NCBI GenBank assembly: GCA_024703855.1
Contig: CP087965.1
Coordinates: 5,920,016-5,984,015, forward strand
Length of the DNA stretch: 64,000 nucleotides
Source: Polaromonas sp. P2-4
GTDB taxonomy: Bacteria; Pseudomonadota; Gammaproteobacteria; Burkholderiales; Burkholderiaceae_C
Reading direction: 5' to 3'
Shown piece after piece: positions 17,757-26,230 of the stretch. The position numbers and the translations under genes were made by a program. Under the pieces are notes generated by a model. The model saw nothing but the letters and a program-made list of their open reading frames with translations, was not told the origin of the DNA and made no database searches. Positions within the stretch are counted from its first letter, which is position 1, and the number at the start of each line of letters is the position of its first letter.

Positions 17757-18805
17757 CGGGCTATCCACTTAGCTCCTCAGAGCCGGATTCCTGACTTTTT
17801 GACTGAGCAACAACGTGCTGATAGGTCACCGGCGTAGTCACAACCGCCTGTTCCAGCAACCTATAAAAAAGCATTCCTCGTGACAGTGATTTCCGCCTGT
17901 TGAAGCGAAATACAAATTCGTCAAGATAGTAGTCCAACTTGGCGGGCTGTACCGCGCCTTGGTGTGTCCCGAGCAACCAGCGATGGATAAGCGCGGCTAC
18001 TCGGTGAACACCCGGCATGGAAACATGCGCTGGCGTGTCCGAGCCGAGCATGACGCTTCGCTGGTGTACGTATCCCTCATCCTTGAGACTTCGGTAAGCG
18101 GCCGAGCCATCGGTATGCACGGTGGCACCGGCTTGAATGACATCTTTTACAAAAGGGATGACTTGACGTTCAGAGTCATCGGAAATGCGGCGCAAGCGAA
18201 TGCGCCCAAATCCTTTGGGCTCCAACATCTCCACGCCGATGACTACAAGGGTCTTGGTGGTGTGGGATTTACGCCCTTTCGCGTTGGCTGGCTGGGCCTT
18301 GTCACCGATGGCAATGAAAGTTTCATCAACCTCTACCAGCCCATTGAGCAAATCTCTGCCAGGGCGAATCATGGCGCGACGAAAGCGATGCAGCATGACC
18401 CAGGCAGTCTGATAACTCCCAAGACCCAACACGCGTTGTAACCCCAATGCACTGACGCCCTGTTTCTGATTGGTGATGTACCAAGCAGCGGCCAGCCACA
18501 CTTTGAGCGGTGTTCGCGTCTTGTCAAAAATGGTTCCCGCTGTCACGCTGGCTTGATGTTTGCAACTCTGGCACACCAGTCGATTTCGGCTGGTCTTAAC
18601 GGGTGTACTGATGACGCCGCACTTGGGGCAAATGAATTCTTTTGGCCAACGCAGTCTCTCAAGATAGTCAAGACAGGCTTGCTCAGTATGAAACCAATCC
18701 ATGAATTGGCTCCATGTCTTCGGGTAATCTTGACCGGCAACGGGTAGCTGGCGACTTTCGCTCATGGGACCATTTTGCCACCCAAGGAGCTAAGTGGATA
18801 GCCCG
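17757..18805. mobile_element. IS1595-family insertion sequence (complete)
   Basis: Perfect 21-bp terminal inverted repeats begin CGGGCTATCCACTTAGCT at 17757 and mirror it at 18785-18805. The 9-bp sequence ACACCCATA lies at 17748-17756 and at 18807-18815; with one base of offset on the right it is probably the target duplication. The element inserted just upstream of the IS91 transposase start, separating IS91 from the lpdA terminator region. Confidence 0.85.
17761..18765 (-). CDS. IS1595-family transposase (ISXO2-like)
   Basis: Intact 334-residue transposase. An N-terminal zinc ribbon (CPKCG at about 47-51, CQSCKHQ at about 67-73) is followed by TAGTIFDKTRTPLKVWLAAA and a DDE-like catalytic domain with VEVDETFIAIG and VHTDGSAAYRS. 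This order defines IS1595/ISXO2-type enzymes, which cut and paste the element via its inverted repeats. The stop codon lies inside the left inverted repeat, so the gene fills the whole element. No disabling change is visible and the ends are perfect, so it may be active. Confidence 0.9.
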   Translation of the reverse strand: MSESRQLPVAGQDYPKTWSQFMDWFHTEQACLDYLERLRWPKEFICPKCGVISTPVKTSRNRLVCQSCKHQASVTAGTIFDKTRTPLKVWLAAAWYITNQKQGVSALGLQRVLGLGSYQTAWVMLHRFRRAMIRPGRDLLNGLVEVDETFIAIGDKAQPANAKGRKSHTTKTLVVIGVEMLEPKGFGRIRLRRISDDSERQVIPFVKDVIQAGATVHTDGSAAYRSLKDEGYVHQRSVMLGSDTPAHVSMPGVHRVAALIHRWLLGTHQGAVQPAKLDYYLDEFVFRFNRRKSLSRGMLFYRLLEQAVVTTPVTYQHVVAQSKSQESGSEELSG

Positions 18806-18855
18806 CACACCCATACAGTATTTGCACAACTACTCATATCGAGCAACCGGACAGC

Positions 18856-18888
18856 AAAAAGCCCGAACCGGTGAGGGTTCGGGCTTTG
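18856..18888 (-). terminator. Rho-independent terminator of the pyruvate dehydrogenase operon
   Basis: AGCCCGAACC (18860-18869) and GGTTCGGGCT (18876-18885) form a perfect 10-bp stem. On the minus strand it is followed by a run of five T. It lies 25 bp beyond the lpdA stop codon. Confidence 0.85.
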
Positions 18889-18910
18889 CAGGGAAGCTTG
18901 AATGGAGGGT

Positions 18911-20758
18911 CTACTTACGCGCAGGCGGCAAATCCGTGCAACTGCCGTGCGCCACCTCAGCCGCCAGGCCCATGCTCTCGCCCAACGTCGGGTGCGGGTG
19001 AATGGTTTTGCCGATGTCGACGGCGTCGGCGCCCATCTCGATGGCCAGGGCAATCTCGCCAATCAGGTCGCCGGCGTGGGTGCCGACAATGCCGCCGCCG
19101 AGGATCTTGCCGTGGCCATGCGCTTCGGGGCTGTCATCAAACAGCAGCTTGGTGAAACCTTCGTCGCGGCCGTTGGCAATGGCGCGGCCCGAGGCCGTCC
19201 ACGGGAACAAGCCCTTTTTGACCTTGATGCCCTGGGCCTTGGCCTGGTCTTCGGTCAGACCGACCCAAGCCACCTCGGGATCGGTGTAGGCCACGCTCGG
19301 AATCACTCGGGCGTTGAAGGCGGCACTCGCCAGTTCCTTGTTGCCCTGCAGTTCACCGGCAATCACTTCAGCCGCCACATGGGCTTCATGCACCGCCTTG
19401 TGCGCCAGCATGGGCTGGCCCACGATGTCGCCGATGGCGAAGATGTGGGGCACGTTGGTGCGCATCTGGATATCGACCGGGATAAAGCCACGGTCGGTCA
19501 CGCTGATGCCGGCCTTGTCGGCGGCGAGCTTTTTGCCATTCGGCGTGCGGCCCACGGCTTGCAACACCAGGTCATAGGTTTGCGGTGCCGGGGCAGTGCC
19601 GCCCTCTTCGGCGGCGGCAAATGTCACCTCAATGCCTTCTGGCGTGGCCTTGGCGCCCACGGTTTTGGTCTTGAGCATGATGTTGTCAAAACGCGGCGCG
19701 TTCATCTTTTGCCAGACTTTGACCAAATCACGGTCGGCGCCCTGCATCAGGCCGTCGAGCATTTCGACCACATCGAGACGTGCGCCCAGTGTCGAGTAAA
19801 CCGTGCCCATTTCCAGGCCAATGATGCCGCCGCCCAGAATCAGCATGCGTTTGGGGACTTCTTTCAGGTTCAGTGCGCCGGTCGAGTCCACGACGCGCGG
19901 GTCCTCGGGCATGAAAGGCAGGCGCACGGCTTGCGAGCCCGCCGCAATAATGCAGTTCTTGAACGCAATGGTTTGCTTTTTGCCCGATTTCTCTTGGGCG
20001 GCTCCGGTCGTTTCTTCGACCTGCAAGTGGTGCGCGCCAACAAAGCTGCCAAAACCACGCACTACAGTCACCTTGCGCATTTTGGCCATGGCTGTCAGGC
20101 CACCGGTAAGCTTGCCGACGACTTTTTCCTTGTGCGTGCGCAGCTTGTTGATGTCCAGCACCGGCTCGGCAAAGCTCACGCCCAGGCTTTCAAAGTGCTT
20201 GACCTCGTCCATCACGGCGGCCACATGCAGCAGGGCTTTGGACGGGATGCAGCCGACGTTGAGGCAGACGCCGCCCAGCGTGGCATAGCGCTCAACCAGC
20301 ACCACTTTCAAACCCAGGTCTGCGGCGCGGAAGGCGGCGGAGTAACCGCCAGGGCCAGCGCCCAACACCAGCACATCGCAGTCCAGATCGACGGAACCGC
20401 TGAAGCTTGCGGCGGCTGGAGCCGACACCACTGCTGCGGGTGTAGCGGGTGCCTGTTTTTGCTCGGCGACTGGGGCGGCAACAGGTGCGGCAGAAGCTGC
20501 CGCTTCAAGCGTCAAAACCACAGACCCTTGTTTGACCTTGTCGCCCAGCTTGACCTTGATCTCTTTGACAACGCCAGCGTGTGACGACGGGATTTCCATC
20601 GACGCCTTGTCGCTTTCAACCGTCAGCAGACTTTGGTCAACCTGGATGGTGTCGCCGACCTTGACCAGCAATTCAATCACGGACACTTCGTCAAAGTCGC
20701 CAATGTCGGGAACCTTGATATCGATCAAACTCGCTAACTTGTCAGGAGGGGCGCTCAT
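18911..20758 (-). CDS. lpdA: Dihydrolipoamide dehydrogenase (E3) with N-terminal lipoyl domain
   Basis: Intact 615-residue protein. Residues 10-85 are a lipoyl domain (the lysine in VESDKASMEIPSSH). A Pro/Ala linker leads to the flavoprotein: FAD-binding GAGPGGYSAAFRAA, the redox disulfide GGVCLNVGCIPSKAL, NAD-binding LGGGIIGLEMGTVYS, and the C-terminal His/Glu pair in HPTLGESMGLAAE. It reoxidises lipoamide in the pyruvate dehydrogenase complex in the cytoplasm. The ATG overlaps the stop of the upstream proteasome-like gene (ATGA), so translation is coupled. It is the last gene of the operon and is followed by a strong terminator. Three decayed relatives of it lie downstream in the window. 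Confidence 0.96.
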   Translation of the reverse strand: MSAPPDKLASLIDIKVPDIGDFDEVSVIELLVKVGDTIQVDQSLLTVESDKASMEIPSSHAGVVKEIKVKLGDKVKQGSVVLTLEAAASAAPVAAPVAEQKQAPATPAAVVSAPAAASFSGSVDLDCDVLVLGAGPGGYSAAFRAADLGLKVVLVERYATLGGVCLNVGCIPSKALLHVAAVMDEVKHFESLGVSFAEPVLDINKLRTHKEKVVGKLTGGLTAMAKMRKVTVVRGFGSFVGAHHLQVEETTGAAQEKSGKKQTIAFKNCIIAAGSQAVRLPFMPEDPRVVDSTGALNLKEVPKRMLILGGGIIGLEMGTVYSTLGARLDVVEMLDGLMQGADRDLVKVWQKMNAPRFDNIMLKTKTVGAKATPEGIEVTFAAAEEGGTAPAPQTYDLVLQAVGRTPNGKKLAADKAGISVTDRGFIPVDIQMRTNVPHIFAIGDIVGQPMLAHKAVHEAHVAAEVIAGELQGNKELASAAFNARVIPSVAYTDPEVAWVGLTEDQAKAQGIKVKKGLFPWTASGRAIANGRDEGFTKLLFDDSPEAHGHGKILGGGIVGTHAGDLIGEIALAIEMGADAVDIGKTIHPHPTLGESMGLAAEVAHGSCTDLPPARK

Positions 20759-21345
20759 TTGGAGGCTTTCAATTTGAGGGTAAATACTTCAACCGGTCCG
20801 GCGGTGTTTTTGTCGAACTCGCAACCGGCGTTCATGCCTGCGACGGCCACTTCGCGGGCGGTTTTGGCCTTGTCCCAGCAGGCGTGCATGGCGCCCAGCG
20901 CAAAGCTGCGGCCCGACCCTATGCCCCAGAATTCCTTGAACTCAAAGACTTCACGGTAGCTGTAAAGGCCATAAATGCCACTGGCATTGGCAATCACCAC
21001 GGTGTACTGGCTGGACTCATACGGGTCGTTGTCGTCTTCCTTGGTCTGCAGGAAAAACGTTTCTTTCAGCATCGGGTGCAGCTTGATGAAGGTGTCAAAC
21101 ACCTCGTCTCTAGAGCCCAGTTTGAGCTGCTCCCGGGGCAGTGTCGTCATGGCTTTGCGCAGCGCCGGAAAGTGCGCCACGGTACCGGCCATACCGACAT
21201 AACTGATACCGTGAGGCGTGTCGATCTTGAAGATCTTGCTGTTGGCCTCGAACCGGTGACCCAGGCTGGTGTCGCCAAAAGTGACCAGGGTGTCAGCGGC
21301 AATCGCCACCTGCCCGGCCTTCTTTACAACTACCAGCGTCGTCAT
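20755..21345 (-). CDS. Proteasome-like Ntn hydrolase, probable betaproteobacterial proteasome homologue (BPH)
   Basis: Intact 196-residue protein beginning MTTLVVVKKAGQVAIAADTL. After Met removal Thr1 would be the nucleophile, with Asp17 (AAD) and a Lys at 36 (NSKIF), the arrangement of HslV and proteasome beta subunits. GISYVGMAGTVAHFPAL and GIGSGRSFALGAMHA match the fold's conserved glycine turns. I recall a betaproteobacterial proteasome homologue described as a double-ring relative of HslV; this fits it better than HslV, since no hslU follows. The gene lies between aceF and lpdA, and its TGA overlaps the lpdA ATG. A role in turnover or quality control of the dehydrogenase complex is only a guess from position. 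Confidence 0.7.
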   Translation of the reverse strand: MTTLVVVKKAGQVAIAADTLVTFGDTSLGHRFEANSKIFKIDTPHGISYVGMAGTVAHFPALRKAMTTLPREQLKLGSRDEVFDTFIKLHPMLKETFFLQTKEDDNDPYESSQYTVVIANASGIYGLYSYREVFEFKEFWGIGSGRSFALGAMHACWDKAKTAREVAVAGMNAGCEFDKNTAGPVEVFTLKLKASK

Positions 21346-21387
21346 AGTCCCGCCCCCTCGGCGTAAAGAACGGAGAACAGCGGCCGC

Positions 21388-21464
21388 AGCGCCGGGCCGC
21401 CCCAAGCAAGGCCAGCCCCCTCGGGGGGCAGCGCATTACACACAGTGAAAAGCGTGGGGGTCAC
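21388..21464 (-). repeat. R2 repeat between aceF and the proteasome-like gene
   Basis: Read on the minus strand it gives TGACCCCCACGCTTTTCACT, then GCTGCCCCCCGAGGGGGC, then GCTTGGGGCGGCCCGGCGC. Its first bases provide the aceF stop codon TGA. The central CCCCC/GGGGG hairpin could act as an intercistronic structure. Confidence 0.8.
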
Positions 21465-23124
21465 AGTAATACACGGCGAAAGTCAGCGAGGATCTGCCCC
21501 AGATACGCGTTAAAGCGTGCAGCGGCAGCGCCGTCAATCACGCGGTGGTCCCAGCTCAGGGACATCGGCTGCATCAGGCGCGGCTGGAATGCCTTGCCGT
21601 CCCAGACTGGTTCGATCCGGCTCTTGCACACGCCCAGAATGGCCACCTCGGGTGCATTGATGATGGGCGTGAAATAACGCCCGCCAATGCCACCCAGCGA
21701 CGAAATGGTGAAGCAGGCTCCCGACATGTCTGCCGGACTGAGTTTGCCGTCACGCGCTTTCTTGGCGAGTTCGCCCATCTCCTGCGAGATCTGCACAATG
21801 CCTTTTTGTCGGCATCCTTGATGACGGGCACGACCAGGCCATTGGGCGTGTCGGCCGCAAAGGCGACGTTGTAGTACTGCTTGAGCACCAGCTGCTCGCC
21901 GTCGAGCGAGGCATTGAACTCGGGAAACTTCTTGAGCGCCGCCACCGAAGCCTTGATCAGGAAGGCCAGCATGGTGATCTTGATGCCGGCTTTTTCGTTT
22001 TCCTTGTTCATCTGGACGCGGAAGGCTTCCAGCTCGGTGATGTCGGCGTCGTCGTGGTTGCAGACGTGCGGAATCATCACCCAGTTGCGGTGCAGATTCG
22101 CGCCGCTGATCTTCTTGATGCGGGACATGTCCTTGCGCTCGACCGGGCCGAACTTGGTGAAGTCCACCTTGGGCCAGGGCAGCAAATCGAGCCCTGCGCC
22201 ACCGCCCGCGCCGGTTGCCGCAGGGGCTTTGGCCACTTGCGCCTGGGTCCGCGTCTCGCCGCTCATCACGGATTTGGTGAAAGCCTGCACATCGTCCAGC
22301 GTGATGCGGCCTTTGGGGCCTGCGCCCTTGACTTCAGCCAGTGGCACACCCAGCTCGTGGGCAAATTTGCGCACCGATGGCGAGGCGTGTGGCAAGCCGC
22401 CCTGCGGCGCGACCGTGGGTTCATGGGCGGGCATGGCCGCGGCTGGTGCAGTTGCGAGCGTCAGCGCTGGCGCCACTGCCGCTGCAGCAGCGGCTGCTGC
22501 CGGTGCCGGTGAGGCCGCTGGGGAAGCGGCGGAAGGTGCCACCGAACCCTCAAGCACAGCCAGCAAGTCACCAATATTCAGGGTGTCGCCCAGCTTGACC
22601 TTGAGTTCCTTGAGCACGCCGGCGGCAGATGACGGAATTTCCATGGAGGCCTTGTCGGACTCCACCGTGACGAGGGATTGTTCGGCCTTGATGGTGTCGC
22701 CCACCTTGACCAATACTTCGATAACAGCCACATCCTTGAAGTCGCCAATATCTGGCACACGCACTTCGACGGGGCCACTGGCTGCTGCTGCGGCAACCGG
22801 GGCCGGAGCGGCGGCGGCAGGCGCACTGGCCGCTGACGGGGCTGGGGCAGTGGCAGCAACCGGGGCAGGCGCCGATACAGCACCTGCAACCTCCAGCGTC
22901 AACACCACCGAGCCCTGCTTGACCTTGTCGCCCAGCTTGATTTTGATGTCCTTCACCACGCCCGCATGGCTGGAAGGAATTTCCATGGAGGCCTTGTCGG
23001 ACTCCACGGTGATCAGTGATTGCTCGGCCTTGACGGTGTCGCCGGGCTTGACCAGCAGTTCAATGACGGTGACTTCGTCAAAATCGCCAATATCGGGAAC
23101 CTGAATATCTATTATTGTTGCCAT
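21461..23124 (-). CDS. aceF: Dihydrolipoyllysine acetyltransferase, pyruvate dehydrogenase E2 (one frameshift)
   Basis: Two lipoyl domains occupy residues 3-78 and about 122-195, each with the lipoyl lysine in ESDKASMEIPSS, joined by Ala/Pro linkers. A peripheral subunit-binding domain follows (ASPSVRKFAHELGVPLAEVK, GPKGRITLDDV). The catalytic domain includes NRNWVMIPHVCNHDDADITE-like sequence (HRNWVMIPHV), FTISSLGGIGGRYFTPIINA and the active-site SWDHRVIDGAAAARF. One base is missing near 21805, within DADKKGIVQ. The corrected length is about 555 residues. It forms the core of the complex, transferring acetyl groups to CoA. It starts 13 bp after the aceE stop. Confidence 0.93.
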
Positions 23125-23137
23125 GTTGAAAGTCTCT

Positions 23138-25879
23138 TCAAGCGTAGAGAGGATTGATCTTGTCGGCTTGGATGCCGTACTTTTTAATGGCTTCGGCCAC
23201 CTTGGCGACCGGCACCGTACCTTCTTCGCTGAGGGCTTTCAAAGCCGCCACCACGATGTAATGGCGGTTGATTTCAAAATGCTCGCGTAACTTGCTGCGG
23301 AAATCGCTTCGGCCAAAGCCATCGGTGCCCAGCACCTTGAAGGTACGGCCCTTGGGAATAAAGGAGCGAATCTGCTCGGCATAGGCCTTCATGTAGTCGG
23401 TTGATGCGACCACCGGGCCGGTGTGCTTTTCAAGCTGCTCACCGACAAAAGACACGCGCGGCTGCTCAGTCGGGTGCAGCAGGTTCCAGCGCTCGGCGTC
23501 CTGGCCGTCTCGGGCCAGCTCGTTAAAGCTTGGGCAGCTCCAGACGTTGGCAGCAACGCCCCACTCTTTTTCGAGCAGTTCTTGCGCCTGCAATGGACTC
23601 GCGCAGGATGGTGCCTGAACCCAGCAGCTGAACGCGGAGTCAACTTTGCACCCTCTTTGCAAAGGTACATGCCCTTGATGATCTGCTCTTCGGTGCCCGC
23701 CGTCAGGCCCGGCATCGCATAGTTTTCATTGAGCAGCGTGATGTAGAAATACACGTTATCCTGCTTTTCCACCATGCGTTTGAGGCCGTGGTGCAGGATC
23801 ACGCCGACTTCATGCGCGAAGGTTGGGTCGTAGCTGATGCAGTTCGGGATCGTGCCCGCCATGATGTGGCTGTGGCCGTCTTCATGCTGCAGGCCTTCAC
23901 CATTGAGCGTGGTGCGGCCCGAGGTGCCTCCCAGCAAGAATCCGCGCGCCTGCATATCGCCGGCCGCCCAGGCCAGGTCGCCGATGCGCTGGAAGCCGAA
24001 CATCGAGTAGTACACATAGAACGGGATCATGATCCGGTTGTTGGTGCTGTACGAGGTGGCCGCGGCGATCCAGCTGCTCATGCCGCCGGCTTCGTTGATA
24101 CCTTCCTGCAGGATCTGGCCCTTTTTGTCTTCCTTGTAATACATCACCTGGTCTTTATCGACCGGGGTGTACTTCTGGCCCTCGGGGTTGTAAATGCCGA
24201 TCTGGCGGAACAAGCCTTCCATGCCGAAGGTACGTGCTTCATCCACCAAAATAGGCACCACGCGCGGGCCCAGCGCCTGGTCGCGCAGCAACTGCGTGAG
24301 AAAGCGCACATAGGCTTGCGTCGTCGAGATTTCGCGGCCTTCGGGTGTCGGCTCCATCACTGACTTGAAGATTTCCAGCGCCGGCACCGTGAAACTCTCA
24401 TCCGCCTTGGTGCGGCGGTGTGGCAAGTAACCGCCGAGAGGCCTTGCGGCGCTCGTGCAGGTAGCGCATTTCCGGTGTGTCTTCGGCCGGTTTGTAAAAC
24501 GGAAGGTCTGCCAGCTGGCTGTCGGGGATAGGGATGTTGAAGCGGTCGCGGAAGATCTTGATATCTTCGTCGGTCAGCTTCTTGGTCTGGTGCACGGTGT
24601 TCTTGCCCTCGCCAATCTTGCCCATGCCAAAACCCTTGACGGTTTTGATCAGCAACACGGTGGGCTGGCCTGTGTGATTGACGGCCGAATGGAAGGCGGC
24701 ATAGACCTTCTGTGAGTCGTGGCCCCCACGGTGCAGATTCCAGATGTCGTCGTCGCTCATCTTGGCAACCATCTCCAGCGTCTTGGGGTTCTGGCCAAAG
24801 AAATGCTTGCGCACGTAGGCGCCATCGTTGGCCTTCATGGCCTGGTAGTCGCCGTCCAGCGTGTCCATCATGACCTTGCGCAGGGCGCCGTCCTTGTCGC
24901 GCGCCAGCAGCGGGTCCCAGTTGCTGCCCCACAACAGCTTGATGACGTTCCAGCCGGCGCCGCGGAACTCGCCTTCGAGTTCTTGCACGATCTTGCCGTT
25001 GCCGCGCACCGGGCCGTCGAGCCGCTGCAAGTTGCAGTTGATGACGAACACCAGGTTGTCGAGCTTTTCACGGGCAGCCAGGCCGATCGCGCCCATGGAT
25101 TCGACTTCGTCCATCTCGCCGTCGCCGCAGAACACCCAGACCTTGCGGTTTTCGGTGTTGGCAATACCGCGGGCATGCAGGTATTTGAGGAAACGGGCCT
25201 GGTAAATCGCCATCAGCGGGCCCAGACCCATGGACACCGTGGGGAACTGCCAGAACTCGGGCATCAGCTTGGGGTGCGGGTAGCTCGACAGCCCCTTGCC
25301 GTCGACTTCCTGGCGGAAATTGAGCAATTGCTCTTCGCTCAGGCGGCCTTCAAGGTAGGCGCGGGCATAAACGCCCGGCGACACATGGCCCTGAATGTAA
25401 AGACAATCGCCACCATGGTTTTCGCTCTCGGCATGCCAAAAATGGTTGAAACCGGCGCCAAACATGCTGGCCAGCGACGCAAATGAGCCGATGTGGCCAC
25501 CGAGGTCGCCGCCATCTGCCGGGTGCAGCCGGTTGGCCTTGACCACCATGGCCATGGCGTTCCAGCGCATGTAGGCACGCAACCGCTCTTCGATTTCGAG
25601 ATTGCCGGGGGAACGCTCTTCCTGATCGGCTTCGATGGTGTTGACATAGCCGGTATTGGCCGAAAAAGGCATGTCAATGCTTTTCTGGCGGGCATGCTCG
25701 AGCAGTTGCTCCAGCAGAAAGTGGGCACGCTCCGGGCCTTCACTTTCAATCACGGCGGACAGTGCATCCATCCACTCGCGGGTTTCCTGGGTGTCTTTGT
25801 CCAGGGTATTTTTGTCCAGCGCGTCGTTAGCCGCAGCCGTTAAGTTGTCAGCACCTGCCTCGTTGGGGTTAGCAGCCAT
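23138..25879 (-). CDS. aceE: Pyruvate dehydrogenase E1 component, homodimeric type (about three frameshifts)
   Basis: MAANPNEAGADNLTAAANDA opens a protein of about 913 residues, normal for AceE. Family marks include HIGSFASLASMFGAGFNHFW, the thiamine diphosphate motif FCGDGEMDEVESMGAIGLAA, NCNLQRLDGPVRGN, and in the second half GINEAGGMSSWIAAATSYST and LNGEGLQHEDGHSH. Breaks occur near 24415 and in the 23590-23650 stretch; correction gives continuity through TDGFGRSDFR to the end KYGIQADKINPLYA. It decarboxylates pyruvate in the cytoplasm and acetylates lipoyl groups on AceF. It is the first gene of aceE-aceF-BPH-lpdA. The promoter should lie in the AT-rich region 25900-26100. Confidence 0.94.
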
Positions 25880-26230
25880 TTTTTGTCTCCTGAATAACGC
25901 TTGTTAACTTGCAACACAACCTCTTGGGGTTGCGCACAAAGCGGGGGTCTAAGCTACGCCTAGATGTGTTTTAAACGCAAATTAGATTCAAGTCTCTAGT
26001 TTCTCATATTATTTTAAAAATTTCAAATAGTGCTTTGTGTTTTCACATTAAGAAATATGCAAAAAATTCTGCGTGGCCGACGCCCTGAAACAGCCCGCTA
26101 AGGCCACCTGACCTTGACCTTGAAAGATCATGGTTAACCCGCTGGGTGGGGGCATCTCACTTAAACTGCATGCTTAGGAAGCTCCGCATGACTTCATGAG
26201 GGGTTGTGCAGCACTTCCCTAACTTCTTCT
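25880..26230. promoter_or_regulatory. Divergent intergenic region between aceE and the sensor kinase
   Basis: This 351-bp region has no gene. It is clearly AT-rich at 25965-26075, unlike the surrounding coding DNA, and should carry the promoters of the pyruvate dehydrogenase operon (minus) and the two-component system (plus). I cannot assign -35/-10 boxes or a specific regulator site. Confidence 0.5.

Noticed and set aside
18902..20584. 560-codon open frame antisense to lpdA
   Set aside because: The minus strand carries a complete lipoyl and E3 protein; the plus-strand frame shows only low-complexity shadow sequence.
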